This document shows, one piece after another, positions 1 through 7,426 of a stretch of 64,000 nucleotides of DNA. The notes beneath the pieces were generated by a model. It made no database searches and was not told where the DNA came from. It was given only the letters and a program-made list of their open reading frames with translations. The stretch comes from Gammaproteobacteria bacterium (GTDB lineage: Bacteria; Pseudomonadota; Gammaproteobacteria; Steroidobacterales; Steroidobacteraceae): contig PLUE01000039.1 of assembly GCA_003164785.1 (NCBI GenBank), positions 124,140-188,139 on the forward strand. Reading direction: 5' to 3'. The position numbers and the translations under genes are program-made. Positions within the stretch are counted from its first letter, which is position 1. Each line of letters begins with the position of its first letter.

Positions 1-1
1 C

Positions 2-1201
2 GGGCAGGATGTTCTGAACGAGGTGGACCCGCAGTTCTCCGTGAACATCCGCCGACACATCGACAAGGTGCTCAAGGAAGATCCGTTCCACGTCTCGGCC
101 AACACCGACCCGAAAGGCGATCGCTCGAAGCCGCCCCAGGAACAGGACCCGGACATGCTGTTGCACGTGGTCAAGGAGACCGACGCCGGCATCATCGTCC
201 GCGGTGCAAAGTACGAGACCGCCGCGCCTTATTCGAATCAGGCATTCACCAAGCCGACGATCGCCAACTGGGGCAATTCGGCGATGTCGGATTACGCCGT
301 CGGCTTCGTCTGCGATCTCGGCTCGCCGAACCTGAAGTTCATTTGCCGCACCGGATTCGCCGGGCGCGCGCCGGCCGCCGACTATCCCCTGTCGAACAAG
401 TTCGACGAGGTGGACGCCTTGGTGATCTTCGACAACGTGCTCATTCCCTGGGAGAACGTGCTCTTCTACCGGCACACCAAGGCCGCGATGTTCATCCGCG
501 CGACGTTACACCGGTATTCGGCCTTCGCCTTCGTCCAGCGAAACCTGAAAATGGCCGACATGATGATCGGGGCGGCGTTGTTCAACGCGCGGCAAACCGG
601 GCTCGACAAACAGCAGGCCGTCCAGGAGAAGCTTTCCCAGCTGGCGGTCTATCGAGAGGGCATCAACGCGCACCTGACCGCGGCGATCGTCATGGCGGAG
701 AGAAGTCCGGCCGGATTGCTGATGCCCAATCAGTCGCTGCTGTACACCGGCCGCGTGCTGGCCTGTTCCCAGCTTCATGAAATGATGCACATCGCGCGCG
801 AACTATGCGGTGGCCAGATCTGCGTGACCCCCGACCGGGCGGCATTCGAATCCCCCGCGACCAAGCCATGGCTCGACAAGTTCTACACGGTCAATGAGAA
901 CTGGATCGCGGATGACCGGCGCAAGTTGCTGGCATTCGCACGCGATCTGCTCAATTCCGATTACGCGGGCCATCGTCTGACGTTTCAGCTGTTTGCGCAG
1001 GCTCCCCCGTACGCGCATCTCGCGGCCGTGTATCGAAATTTCGACTGGGACACGCCGCTGGCCTTCGTGAGAAAGGCGGCGGGTCTGTCCGAGCGCGTCA
1101 TGGGCGAAAGCAAACCGAAGCATGCTGCCGTGGCTCCTGCGGGTCCTGCGGCTCCCGCCGCTCCGGCTGGCGGCGCCGGCGCCGCCGAAGCGGCCGCCTG
1201 A
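2..1201 (+). CDS. HpaB-family FADH2-dependent monooxygenase, oxygenase component (5' partial)
   Basis: Large component of a two-component flavin monooxygenase of the 4-hydroxyphenylacetate 3-hydroxylase (HpaB) family, which uses reduced flavin and O2 to hydroxylate an aromatic or heteroaromatic ring. The frame is open from the first bases of the window, so the N-terminus lies upstream; about 399 residues are visible against roughly 480-520 for the family. Family-like segments include RGAKYETAAPYSNQ in the middle domain and FDNVLIPWENVLFYRH before the helical C-terminal domain. The protein ends in an Ala/Pro/Gly-rich tail that looks disordered. The flavin reductase follows 4 bases after the stop, as expected for the partner. 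The substrate cannot be read from the sequence. Confidence 0.88.
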   Translation, partial: GQDVLNEVDPQFSVNIRRHIDKVLKEDPFHVSANTDPKGDRSKPPQEQDPDMLLHVVKETDAGIIVRGAKYETAAPYSNQAFTKPTIANWGNSAMSDYAVGFVCDLGSPNLKFICRTGFAGRAPAADYPLSNKFDEVDALVIFDNVLIPWENVLFYRHTKAAMFIRATLHRYSAFAFVQRNLKMADMMIGAALFNARQTGLDKQQAVQEKLSQLAVYREGINAHLTAAIVMAERSPAGLLMPNQSLLYTGRVLACSQLHEMMHIARELCGGQICVTPDRAAFESPATKPWLDKFYTVNENWIADDRRKLLAFARDLLNSDYAGHRLTFQLFAQAPPYAHLAAVYRNFDWDTPLAFVRKAAGLSERVMGESKPKHAAVAPAGPAAPAAPAGGAGAAEAAA

Positions 1202-1205
1202 GTTC

Positions 1206-2411
1206 ATGGGCGATTCGGCAACCGCGGTGACGGCATCGAACGCGGGAGTCCTGCGGCAGCAATTCTTGCTCGGCATGAGCCATGCCGCATGCACGGTCAA
1301 CGTCGTGACGACCGACGGTGTCGCGGGGCGCCACGGCGTCACGGTCTCGGCGATGGTGTCGGTCTCTGCGGACACCCCGAACCCGACATTGCTCGTCTGC
1401 ATTCACCATCTAAGTCCGGTGGCGGACGCGCTGCTGCAGAACGGCGTATTTTGCGTCAACGTGCTGCGCGAGGATCAGGCGCGCATCTCCGACACCTTCG
1501 CGGGGCGCAGCGGCGCGCGCGGGGCCGACAAGTTCGATTGCGCCGACTGGACCACCCAGGTCACCGGCGCACCCCGGGTGCTCGATGCGCTGGTGGCATT
1601 CGATTGCCGCGTGACGGGGAGCGACCGGATCGGGTCGCACTTCGTGGTCTTCGGTTCGGTCGAGGATATCTTCGTGTCGGGAGCCGGCGCGCCGTTGATC
1701 TACGCCAACCGGGCCTACGGCGTGCCGCTGCACTTCCATCCGAGGCCGATTCCGGTCCCCGGCGCCGAGCAGAGCCTGGCTCTCGGCTGCTTTCAGACCT
1801 TCGCTCCCTATCTCGTGCCGGCGTTGGTCTCGCGTCTCACCAAGCTGCATCCGGATATCGCCCTGACGCTGATCGAGGCCGACCAGAGCCATCTGCTCGC
1901 CGGTCTGCGGCGCAACGAGATCGAACTCGCGCTCCTGTACGACTTCGATCTCGGCGCCGACATCGAGGTCGACAATCTCGCCGATCTCGTCCCCTATGTT
2001 TTATTGCCCGACGGACATCCGCTGGCGGCGTCGCCGGCAGTGTCGCTGGAGACCCTGGCGCGGGAGCCGCTGGTGTTGCTGGACATCGATCCGAGCCGCC
2101 ATTACTTTTTGTCGTTGTTTCGAGAGCGCGGTTTGGAGCCTCGCGTCGCCTATCGCAGCAGTTCCCTCGAAATGGTGAGAGGCTTGGTGGGTCACGGTCT
2201 GGGGTACAGCCTGTTGGCGACCAAGCCGGCCAACAACATGTCCTACGATGGCCGGGCGCTCGTGGTCAGGCCGCTGTCGGTCGCCGTCAGGAACAGCCGA
2301 CTGGTCCTCGCCACGATGGCCGGCCGTCCGCGGAGCGCGATGGCCCAAGAATTCGCCGCTCATTGCCGCGCCTTTTTTCACGGAGTCATGCATGCACACT
2401 CGAATTCGTAA
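1206..2411 (+). CDS. Flavin reductase fused to a LysR-type effector-binding domain
   Basis: Predicted NAD(P)H:flavin oxidoreductase that supplies reduced flavin to the oxygenase just upstream. Residues 1-175 are an HpaC/RutF-type flavin reductase domain (SAMVSVSADTPNPTLLVC, then FCVNVLREDQ). After a linker of about 15 residues, residues 190-385 are a LysR-type periplasmic-binding-protein fold (LLAGLRRNEIELALLYD, RHYFLSLF, GHGLGYSL). There is no helix-turn-helix anywhere. Simple HpaC proteins are about 170 residues; this one is 401. The ATG at 1206 is chosen because the flavin reductase fold begins there and it sits 4 bases after the oxygenase stop. The LysR part resembles the effector domain of the regulator at 3519-4460. 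A ligand-controlled reductase is inference. Confidence 0.87.
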   Translation: MGDSATAVTASNAGVLRQQFLLGMSHAACTVNVVTTDGVAGRHGVTVSAMVSVSADTPNPTLLVCIHHLSPVADALLQNGVFCVNVLREDQARISDTFAGRSGARGADKFDCADWTTQVTGAPRVLDALVAFDCRVTGSDRIGSHFVVFGSVEDIFVSGAGAPLIYANRAYGVPLHFHPRPIPVPGAEQSLALGCFQTFAPYLVPALVSRLTKLHPDIALTLIEADQSHLLAGLRRNEIELALLYDFDLGADIEVDNLADLVPYVLLPDGHPLAASPAVSLETLAREPLVLLDIDPSRHYFLSLFRERGLEPRVAYRSSSLEMVRGLVGHGLGYSLLATKPANNMSYDGRALVVRPLSVAVRNSRLVLATMAGRPRSAMAQEFAAHCRAFFHGVMHAHSNS

Positions 2412-2808
2412 ATTCAACACCCGCGATACCTACCCGGAGCAGAAGCTCGACAACGACCTGTGCCAGGCGGTCGTGGCGCGGGGCAGTACCGTGTTCGTGC
2501 GCGGCCAGGTGGGGCAGGATCTCGACACTGCGCTCAACGTCGGCGTGGGGGATGCGGAAGTTCAAGCCGACAAGGCGATGGCCAACATCGCGCAGCTCCT
2601 GACCGAAGCCGGCGCGGCGCTCGAACACATCTGCAAGGTCACGATCTATCTGACGGATCCCCGGTTCCGCGAGCCGGTGTACCGCACCGTCGGGCGGTGG
2701 CTGAAGGGTGTGTACCCCGTGTCCACCGGCATCGTCGTCGCGGGCCTGGCACGGCCCGAATGGTTGGTCGAGGTGGATGTGATCGCGGTGATACCCGATG
2801 CGAACTGA
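2392..2808 (+). CDS. RidA/YjgF/YER057c family enamine-imine deaminase
   Basis: Small trimeric RidA-type protein of 138 residues. Family members hydrolyse reactive enamines or imines; RutC does this for aminoacrylate in uracil breakdown. Visible features are VFVRGQVGQD, the long helix with MANIAQLLTEAGAALEHICKV, and the C-terminal strand EWLVEVDVIAVI that ends most members. The ATG at 2392 gives MHTRIRKFNTRD and overlaps the end of the reductase gene by 20 bases, so the two are probably translationally coupled. In this cluster it most likely deals with a nitrogen-containing product of the monooxygenase, which suggests an N-bearing substrate (inference). Confidence 0.88.
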   Translation: MHTRIRKFNTRDTYPEQKLDNDLCQAVVARGSTVFVRGQVGQDLDTALNVGVGDAEVQADKAMANIAQLLTEAGAALEHICKVTIYLTDPRFREPVYRTVGRWLKGVYPVSTGIVVAGLARPEWLVEVDVIAVIPDAN

Positions 2809-2811
2809 ACG

Positions 2812-3486
2812 GTGACTTTCTCCCTGGTCGCGCGCTCGCCGGATGCGCAAATGTTCGGCATGGTCATCGCCTCCTCATCGCCCGCCGTGGCGGCCCGATG
2901 CGCCCATGCGTCCGCCGATGCGGGTGTGGTGGCGACGCAAAACATCACCGATCCGGCCTTGGGCCCCCGAATATTGCGCTTGCTCGCCCGCGGCGCCACG
3001 GCCGATGCGGCGCTTGCGGAGGCGCTCGCGGGCACGCCGTATGGCGCCTACCGGCAGCTGGTCGTGATGGGCACGACCGGCCCTGCGGCCATCCACAGCG
3101 GCGCGCGGGCGCTGGGGACGGTGGGCTCGGCATTGGGCAGCGATTCGGCGGCGGCGGGGAACCTGCTGGCGCACAGCGATGTGCCGGCGGCCATGGTGGC
3201 CGCCTTCGAGTCCGCAGGCGGCCCTTTCGGCGCGCGTCTGCTCGCGGCATTGAGTGCCGGCGAGGAGCGGGGCGGCGAGGCGGGCCCGGTGCGTTCGGCC
3301 GGTCTCCTGATCGTGCGCGAGGTATCGTGGCCCATCGTCGATCTGCGGATCGACTGGAGCGAGACCGGGCCAATTACCGCGCTGCAAGCCTTGTGGGACC
3401 TGTATGCGCCACAGATCGACGATTACGTCCGGCGAGCGTTGCATCCCGGCGATGCCCCGAGCTTTGGTGTGCCCGGCAATCCGTGA
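2812..3486 (+). CDS. DUF1028 family protein, possible Ntn-type hydrolase
   Basis: A 224-residue member of the DUF1028 family, recognised from the start TFSLVARSPD, the segment GVVATQNITDPALGPRILRLL and the Gly/Ala-rich core containing LGTVGSALGSDSAAAGNLLA. The family is thought to adopt an N-terminal-nucleophile hydrolase fold; residue 2 is Thr and could be the nucleophile after Met removal (inference). Translation starts at a GTG 3 bases after the RidA stop. DUF1028 genes often sit beside RidA and amidohydrolase genes, which fits a hydrolytic step after ring oxidation. The reaction is not known. Confidence 0.83.
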   Translation: MTFSLVARSPDAQMFGMVIASSSPAVAARCAHASADAGVVATQNITDPALGPRILRLLARGATADAALAEALAGTPYGAYRQLVVMGTTGPAAIHSGARALGTVGSALGSDSAAAGNLLAHSDVPAAMVAAFESAGGPFGARLLAALSAGEERGGEAGPVRSAGLLIVREVSWPIVDLRIDWSETGPITALQALWDLYAPQIDDYVRRALHPGDAPSFGVPGNP

Positions 3487-3518
3487 AGAGCAGCCCGCGT
3501 GAACAGCAGCCCGAAAGA

Positions 3519-4460
3519 ATGAAGTTCACGCTGCGGCAGCTGGCGTATTTTATCGCCGCCGCCGAAACCGGCAGCATCACGCTGGCATCGAAACGGGCCA
3601 GCATCTCGCAACCGGCCATCTCCACCGCGATCTCGCACATGGAGCGGGAACTGAACGTGCAATTGTTCCTGCGCCATCATGCCCAAGGCTTGTCCTTGAC
3701 GCCGGCGGGCCGGACGCTGCTGCGCGAAAGCAAGCAGCTCTTGAAGCAGGCGGAAGGGCTGTATTCCGCGGCCGCGGACATCAACCATCAGATGCGGGGC
3801 GAATTGTCGGTGGGCTGGTTCTCGACCCTGGCGCCCATCATCATGCCGCAGCTCGTTCAGTCCTTCATGGAGGCCTTTCCGGATACGCGGATCCGGTCGC
3901 AGGAAGGCCATCAGGAGGGGCTTCTGACCGGTCTTCGTGAGGCACGCATCGAACTCGCCATCACCTATGATCTGCAGATCAGCGCCGATGTGGATTTTCA
4001 GCCGCTCGCCTCGCTGGCTGCGCACGTGTTGGTCGGCGCTTCGCATCCGTTTGCGCGGGAGCGCTCGGTGAGGCTTGCCCAGCTGGCCGCGCTGCCCATG
4101 GTGTTGCTGGACCTGCCGATGAGCCGGGAGTATTTTTTGGCGCTCTTCATCCGGGAACGGTTGAAGCCGAACATCGTCTGGTCCTCCGGCGATTTCGAGG
4201 TCGTCCGCACCATGGTGGCCAACGGGCTCGGCTACACGTTGGCCAATGTGCGACCCCGGGCCGACGTCGCGCTCGACGGGCGACGGTTGCATCGGGTCGT
4301 GCTCGGCGGCGAGCCACCGCCGTTACGCGTGGGCATTGCGACGTTGAAGCAGATGAAGAGAACCCGTCTCGCGCAGGGCTTCGAGCAGCATTGCCGGCAG
4401 CTCGTCTCGGACAAATCGATTCCCGGCATGGCGCCGCCCGCGCCGCGCCGCAAGAGGTAA
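3519..4460 (+). CDS. LysR-family transcriptional regulator
   Basis: A 313-residue LysR-type regulator. Residues 1-60 form the winged helix-turn-helix (LRQLAYFIAAAETGSITLA, then SQPAISTAISHMERELNVQL). Residues 95-290 are the ligand-binding domain (GELSVGWFSTLAP, LLTGLREARIELAITYD, REYFLALF, ANGLGYTL). The ligand domain matches the C-terminal half of the fused flavin reductase at 1206-2411 block for block. The start ATG at 3519 gives the usual MKFTLRQL and follows a GAAAG ribosome site. It lies inside the same-strand cluster, so it probably controls the cluster in response to its substrate. Confidence 0.9.
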   Translation: MKFTLRQLAYFIAAAETGSITLASKRASISQPAISTAISHMERELNVQLFLRHHAQGLSLTPAGRTLLRESKQLLKQAEGLYSAAADINHQMRGELSVGWFSTLAPIIMPQLVQSFMEAFPDTRIRSQEGHQEGLLTGLREARIELAITYDLQISADVDFQPLASLAAHVLVGASHPFARERSVRLAQLAALPMVLLDLPMSREYFLALFIRERLKPNIVWSSGDFEVVRTMVANGLGYTLANVRPRADVALDGRRLHRVVLGGEPPPLRVGIATLKQMKRTRLAQGFEQHCRQLVSDKSIPGMAPPAPRRKR

Positions 4461-4464
4461 CGAC

Positions 4465-5946
4465 ATGGCCGACGCCCGTCTCGAAGCGATGCGGCTCGTC
4501 CGTGCCAAGGACTGGCCGAATGCCTTGATTCAACTCGATCGCGCGCTGCGGGCGAGTCCGGCGGCGCCGCAGCTGCTTCTCAGCAGGGCACAGTGTCTGA
4601 TCGCGCTGGGTCGACGCGCGGAGGCGTGCGCGACGGCCTCCATCGCCCTGCAGGGGGCATCCGCCGACGCTGCGCTGCTCGATGCGCTCGGCAGCTTCTT
4701 CAGCTTCGTGGGGGACCAGGAGAAAGCGCTCGCCGCATTCGAACGCGCCGTGGCAGTCGCGCCCGACAATCCGCATTTCATATTCAATCGGGCCACGGTG
4801 CGCCGTTTCATGGGGCAGCTGCGGGGAGCCGAGGCGGACTACGACCGGGTCATCGCGGCGCGTCCGGAGGACTTCGAGGCCTACAAGAATCGGTCGGACC
4901 TAAGGGCGCAAACGGCCGACGACAATCATGTCGACGAACTGCGGCGCCTGCTGCAACACGGCTTTGCGGATTGGCGGGGCGAGGTACAGATCCGCCACAC
5001 ACTCGCCAAGGAATACGAAGATCTGGGCGAGTACGCCAATGCGTTCGAACAATTGCAGCTCGGCGCCAGGAAACGTCGTGAACACCTGAACTACGATGTG
5101 GCAACCGACGTGGCCACGGTGGAGTGGATCATCGAAGCGTTTCCGGCCGCGCCTGGAGCTGCGGCATCTGGGCAGGCCGTGCCTGCGCCGGCCGCACCTC
5201 AGCCGGCCGCACCTATTTTCATCGTGGGGTTGCCGCGCAGCGGAACCACGCTCACCGATCGGATCTTGAGCAGTCATTCGCAGATCCGCTCGGCGGGCGA
5301 GTTGAACGATTTTGCGCTGGCGCTGGTGGCGCGGGTGCGGGCGGAGAACCCGGCGGCGCAGCTCGCGCGCCGCGACTTGGTGGCGCGATCCGCCCACGTC
5401 GACTTCGCGGCGCTCGGGCGCGAGTACATCGGACGTGCGCGCGGGGTGGTGGGAGAGGGCCGCTTCACCGACAAGATGCCGCTCAATTATCTGTACTGCG
5501 GCTTGATCGCGCGTGCGTTGCCGGACGCGAAGATCGTGCATCTGACGCGTCATCCGATGGCGGCGTGCTATGCCATGTACAAGACCTTGTTCAAGGATGG
5601 TTATCCGTTCTCCTACGATCTCGGCGACATCGCTCGCTATTACATCGCCTACCGTCGCTTGATGGATCACTGGCAGTCCGTCATGCCGGGCGCCATCCAT
5701 GAATTGAACTACGAGCGGCTGGTGGCCGATCAGGCAGGCGAGACCGGCAAACTTCTGGACTTTTGCGGGCTCGAGTGGCAGGACGCGTGTCTCGACTTCC
5801 ATCGCAATGCGTCCGCCACCACCACCGCCAGTGCGTCGCAGATTCGCCGGCCGATCTATGATTCTTCGGTGGCGCAGTGGCGCCATTACGCGGCGCAGCT
5901 CGCGCCGTTGCACGATCAACTCAACGCTGCAGGACTCATTCCATGA
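4465..5946 (+). CDS. TPR-repeat sulfotransferase family protein
   Basis: A 493-residue protein with two parts. Residues 1-220 are tetratricopeptide-like helical repeats (ALGSFFSFVGDQEKALAAFERAVAVAPDNP is one). Residues 250-490 are a PAPS-type sulfotransferase domain: IFIVGLPRSGTTLTDRILSS is the 5'-phosphosulfate loop, and IVHLTRHPMAACYAMYK is the 3'-phosphate-binding segment. TPR-sulfotransferases of this type are frequent in proteobacteria and mostly uncharacterised. The gene starts 4 bases after the LysR stop and overlaps the permease start by 4 bases, so it belongs to the same transcription unit. Whether it modifies the cluster's substrate is unknown. Confidence 0.85.
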   Translation: MADARLEAMRLVRAKDWPNALIQLDRALRASPAAPQLLLSRAQCLIALGRRAEACATASIALQGASADAALLDALGSFFSFVGDQEKALAAFERAVAVAPDNPHFIFNRATVRRFMGQLRGAEADYDRVIAARPEDFEAYKNRSDLRAQTADDNHVDELRRLLQHGFADWRGEVQIRHTLAKEYEDLGEYANAFEQLQLGARKRREHLNYDVATDVATVEWIIEAFPAAPGAAASGQAVPAPAAPQPAAPIFIVGLPRSGTTLTDRILSSHSQIRSAGELNDFALALVARVRAENPAAQLARRDLVARSAHVDFAALGREYIGRARGVVGEGRFTDKMPLNYLYCGLIARALPDAKIVHLTRHPMAACYAMYKTLFKDGYPFSYDLGDIARYYIAYRRLMDHWQSVMPGAIHELNYERLVADQAGETGKLLDFCGLEWQDACLDFHRNASATTTASASQIRRPIYDSSVAQWRHYAAQLAPLHDQLNAAGLIP

Positions 5947-7358
5947 CATCGACCACGACACGCGAACATGCGACCCGCCTGGAAATCTGCACCATCCAGC
6001 CGATTCCCCTCGACCAGCGCCATGGCACCGCAGGCGATCTGTTCACCGTATGGTTCGGGTCGAACCTGATGCTGCTCACCATCGTCACCGGTGGGCTGTC
6101 AGTGACCGTCTTCGGTTTGTCCTTCGGTTGGGCCGTCGCGGCGCTCGCGGTGGGTAATCTGGTGGGCGCCATCTTCATGGCGCTGCACGCGGCGCAGGGG
6201 GCGACGCTCGGCGTGCCGCAGATGATCCAGACGCGGGGCCAATTCGGCTCGTTGGGTTCGCTGTTGGTGGTCGGCATCGTGGTGGCGATGTATGTCGGGT
6301 TCCTGTCCTCGAATCTGGTGCTGGGCGGGCAGGCGCTCGCCAGCATGGTCGACGGCGCGTCGGACATTCCCGGCATCGCGCTCGTCGGGGTTCTGAGCGT
6401 CATCGCGGCGATTTACGGCTACGACCTCATCCATGCCTACACGCGGTGGATGACCTATGTGTCCGGCGTGGTGCTGGTGCTCACGGTGGCGTGGATCATC
6501 TGGGTGCATGGGTTGCCGGCCGATTTCCTGACGCGCAACGAGTTCAATGGGGCGGGATTTCTGGGAACGGTATCGGCCGGGGCGCTGTGGCAAATCGCCT
6601 ACGCGCCGTACGTCTCCGATTACTCGCGCTACATGCCGCAGGATACCGGCGCCAAACCCGCGTTCTGGGCCAGCTATTGGGGTTGCACGCTGGGTTCGTT
6701 CCTGCCCATGGTGTTGGGCGCCATGGTCGGCCTGGCCGCGCCTCAGGGCAATCTCGTGGCGGGCCTCGCGTCACTGACCCGGGGCATCGCACCCCTGGTG
6801 CTGGTGACTTTTTCGGTGGGGGTGGCCGCGGCCAACGCGATGAATCTGTATTGCGGCGCACTCTCTGCGCTGACCTTCGGACAGACGCTGTTGCCGCGCT
6901 GGTCGCCCGGCCCTCAGGCGCGCACGCTGATGGCGCTCACGCTGTTCGGCTTGTCGCTGATGGGAGCAGTGTGGGGCCGGGCGGCGTTCCTCGTGAACTA
7001 CGAACACTTCATTTCGTTGCTGCTCTGCGTGCTGGTCCCGTGGACGGCGATCAACCTCGTCGACTACTACCTCTTGAAGCACGGCGTGTACGACGTGGCG
7101 TCGTTCCTGCGGCAGGACGGCGGCATATACGGTCGTATCAACGTGCCGGCGGTCACGTGCTACGTGATCGGCATCCTCGTGCAGCTGCCGTTCGTCGTGT
7201 CGCATCTGTACACCGGTCCCGTTGCCCGCGCCCTGGGCGGTGTCGATCTGTCCTGGATCGTGGGGCTGCTGGTGACCTCGCCCGCTTATTATTGGATGGC
7301 TCGACGGTCGCCGGCAGCCTTGACGGACCCGCTTACCAGCGCCACGCTGGGTCAATAG
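5943..7358 (+). CDS. NCS1-family cytosine/purine/hydantoin-type permease
   Basis: A 471-residue inner membrane transporter with about 12 hydrophobic segments, of the nucleobase:cation symporter-1 family. The pattern includes DLFTVWFGSNLMLLTIVTG near the start, a middle region with YVSDYSRYMPQDTG, and PWTAINLVDYYLLKHGVYD towards the end, all typical of NCS1 carriers for nucleobases, hydantoins or related N-heterocycles. The ATG at 5943 overlaps the sulfotransferase stop as ATGA. It closes the cluster and is the likely importer of the compound oxidised by the monooxygenase (inference). About 70 bases without a gene follow before rnr. Confidence 0.9.
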   Translation: MTSTTTREHATRLEICTIQPIPLDQRHGTAGDLFTVWFGSNLMLLTIVTGGLSVTVFGLSFGWAVAALAVGNLVGAIFMALHAAQGATLGVPQMIQTRGQFGSLGSLLVVGIVVAMYVGFLSSNLVLGGQALASMVDGASDIPGIALVGVLSVIAAIYGYDLIHAYTRWMTYVSGVVLVLTVAWIIWVHGLPADFLTRNEFNGAGFLGTVSAGALWQIAYAPYVSDYSRYMPQDTGAKPAFWASYWGCTLGSFLPMVLGAMVGLAAPQGNLVAGLASLTRGIAPLVLVTFSVGVAAANAMNLYCGALSALTFGQTLLPRWSPGPQARTLMALTLFGLSLMGAVWGRAAFLVNYEHFISLLLCVLVPWTAINLVDYYLLKHGVYDVASFLRQDGGIYGRINVPAVTCYVIGILVQLPFVVSHLYTGPVARALGGVDLSWIVGLLVTSPAYYWMARRSPAALTDPLTSATLGQ

Positions 7359-7426
7359 GCCCATGGGGGCTCCTAAAGCTGCTACCCTCGTGCCCCAAAT
7401 AAATCAGCTTAAGGCTTCTATAACCC

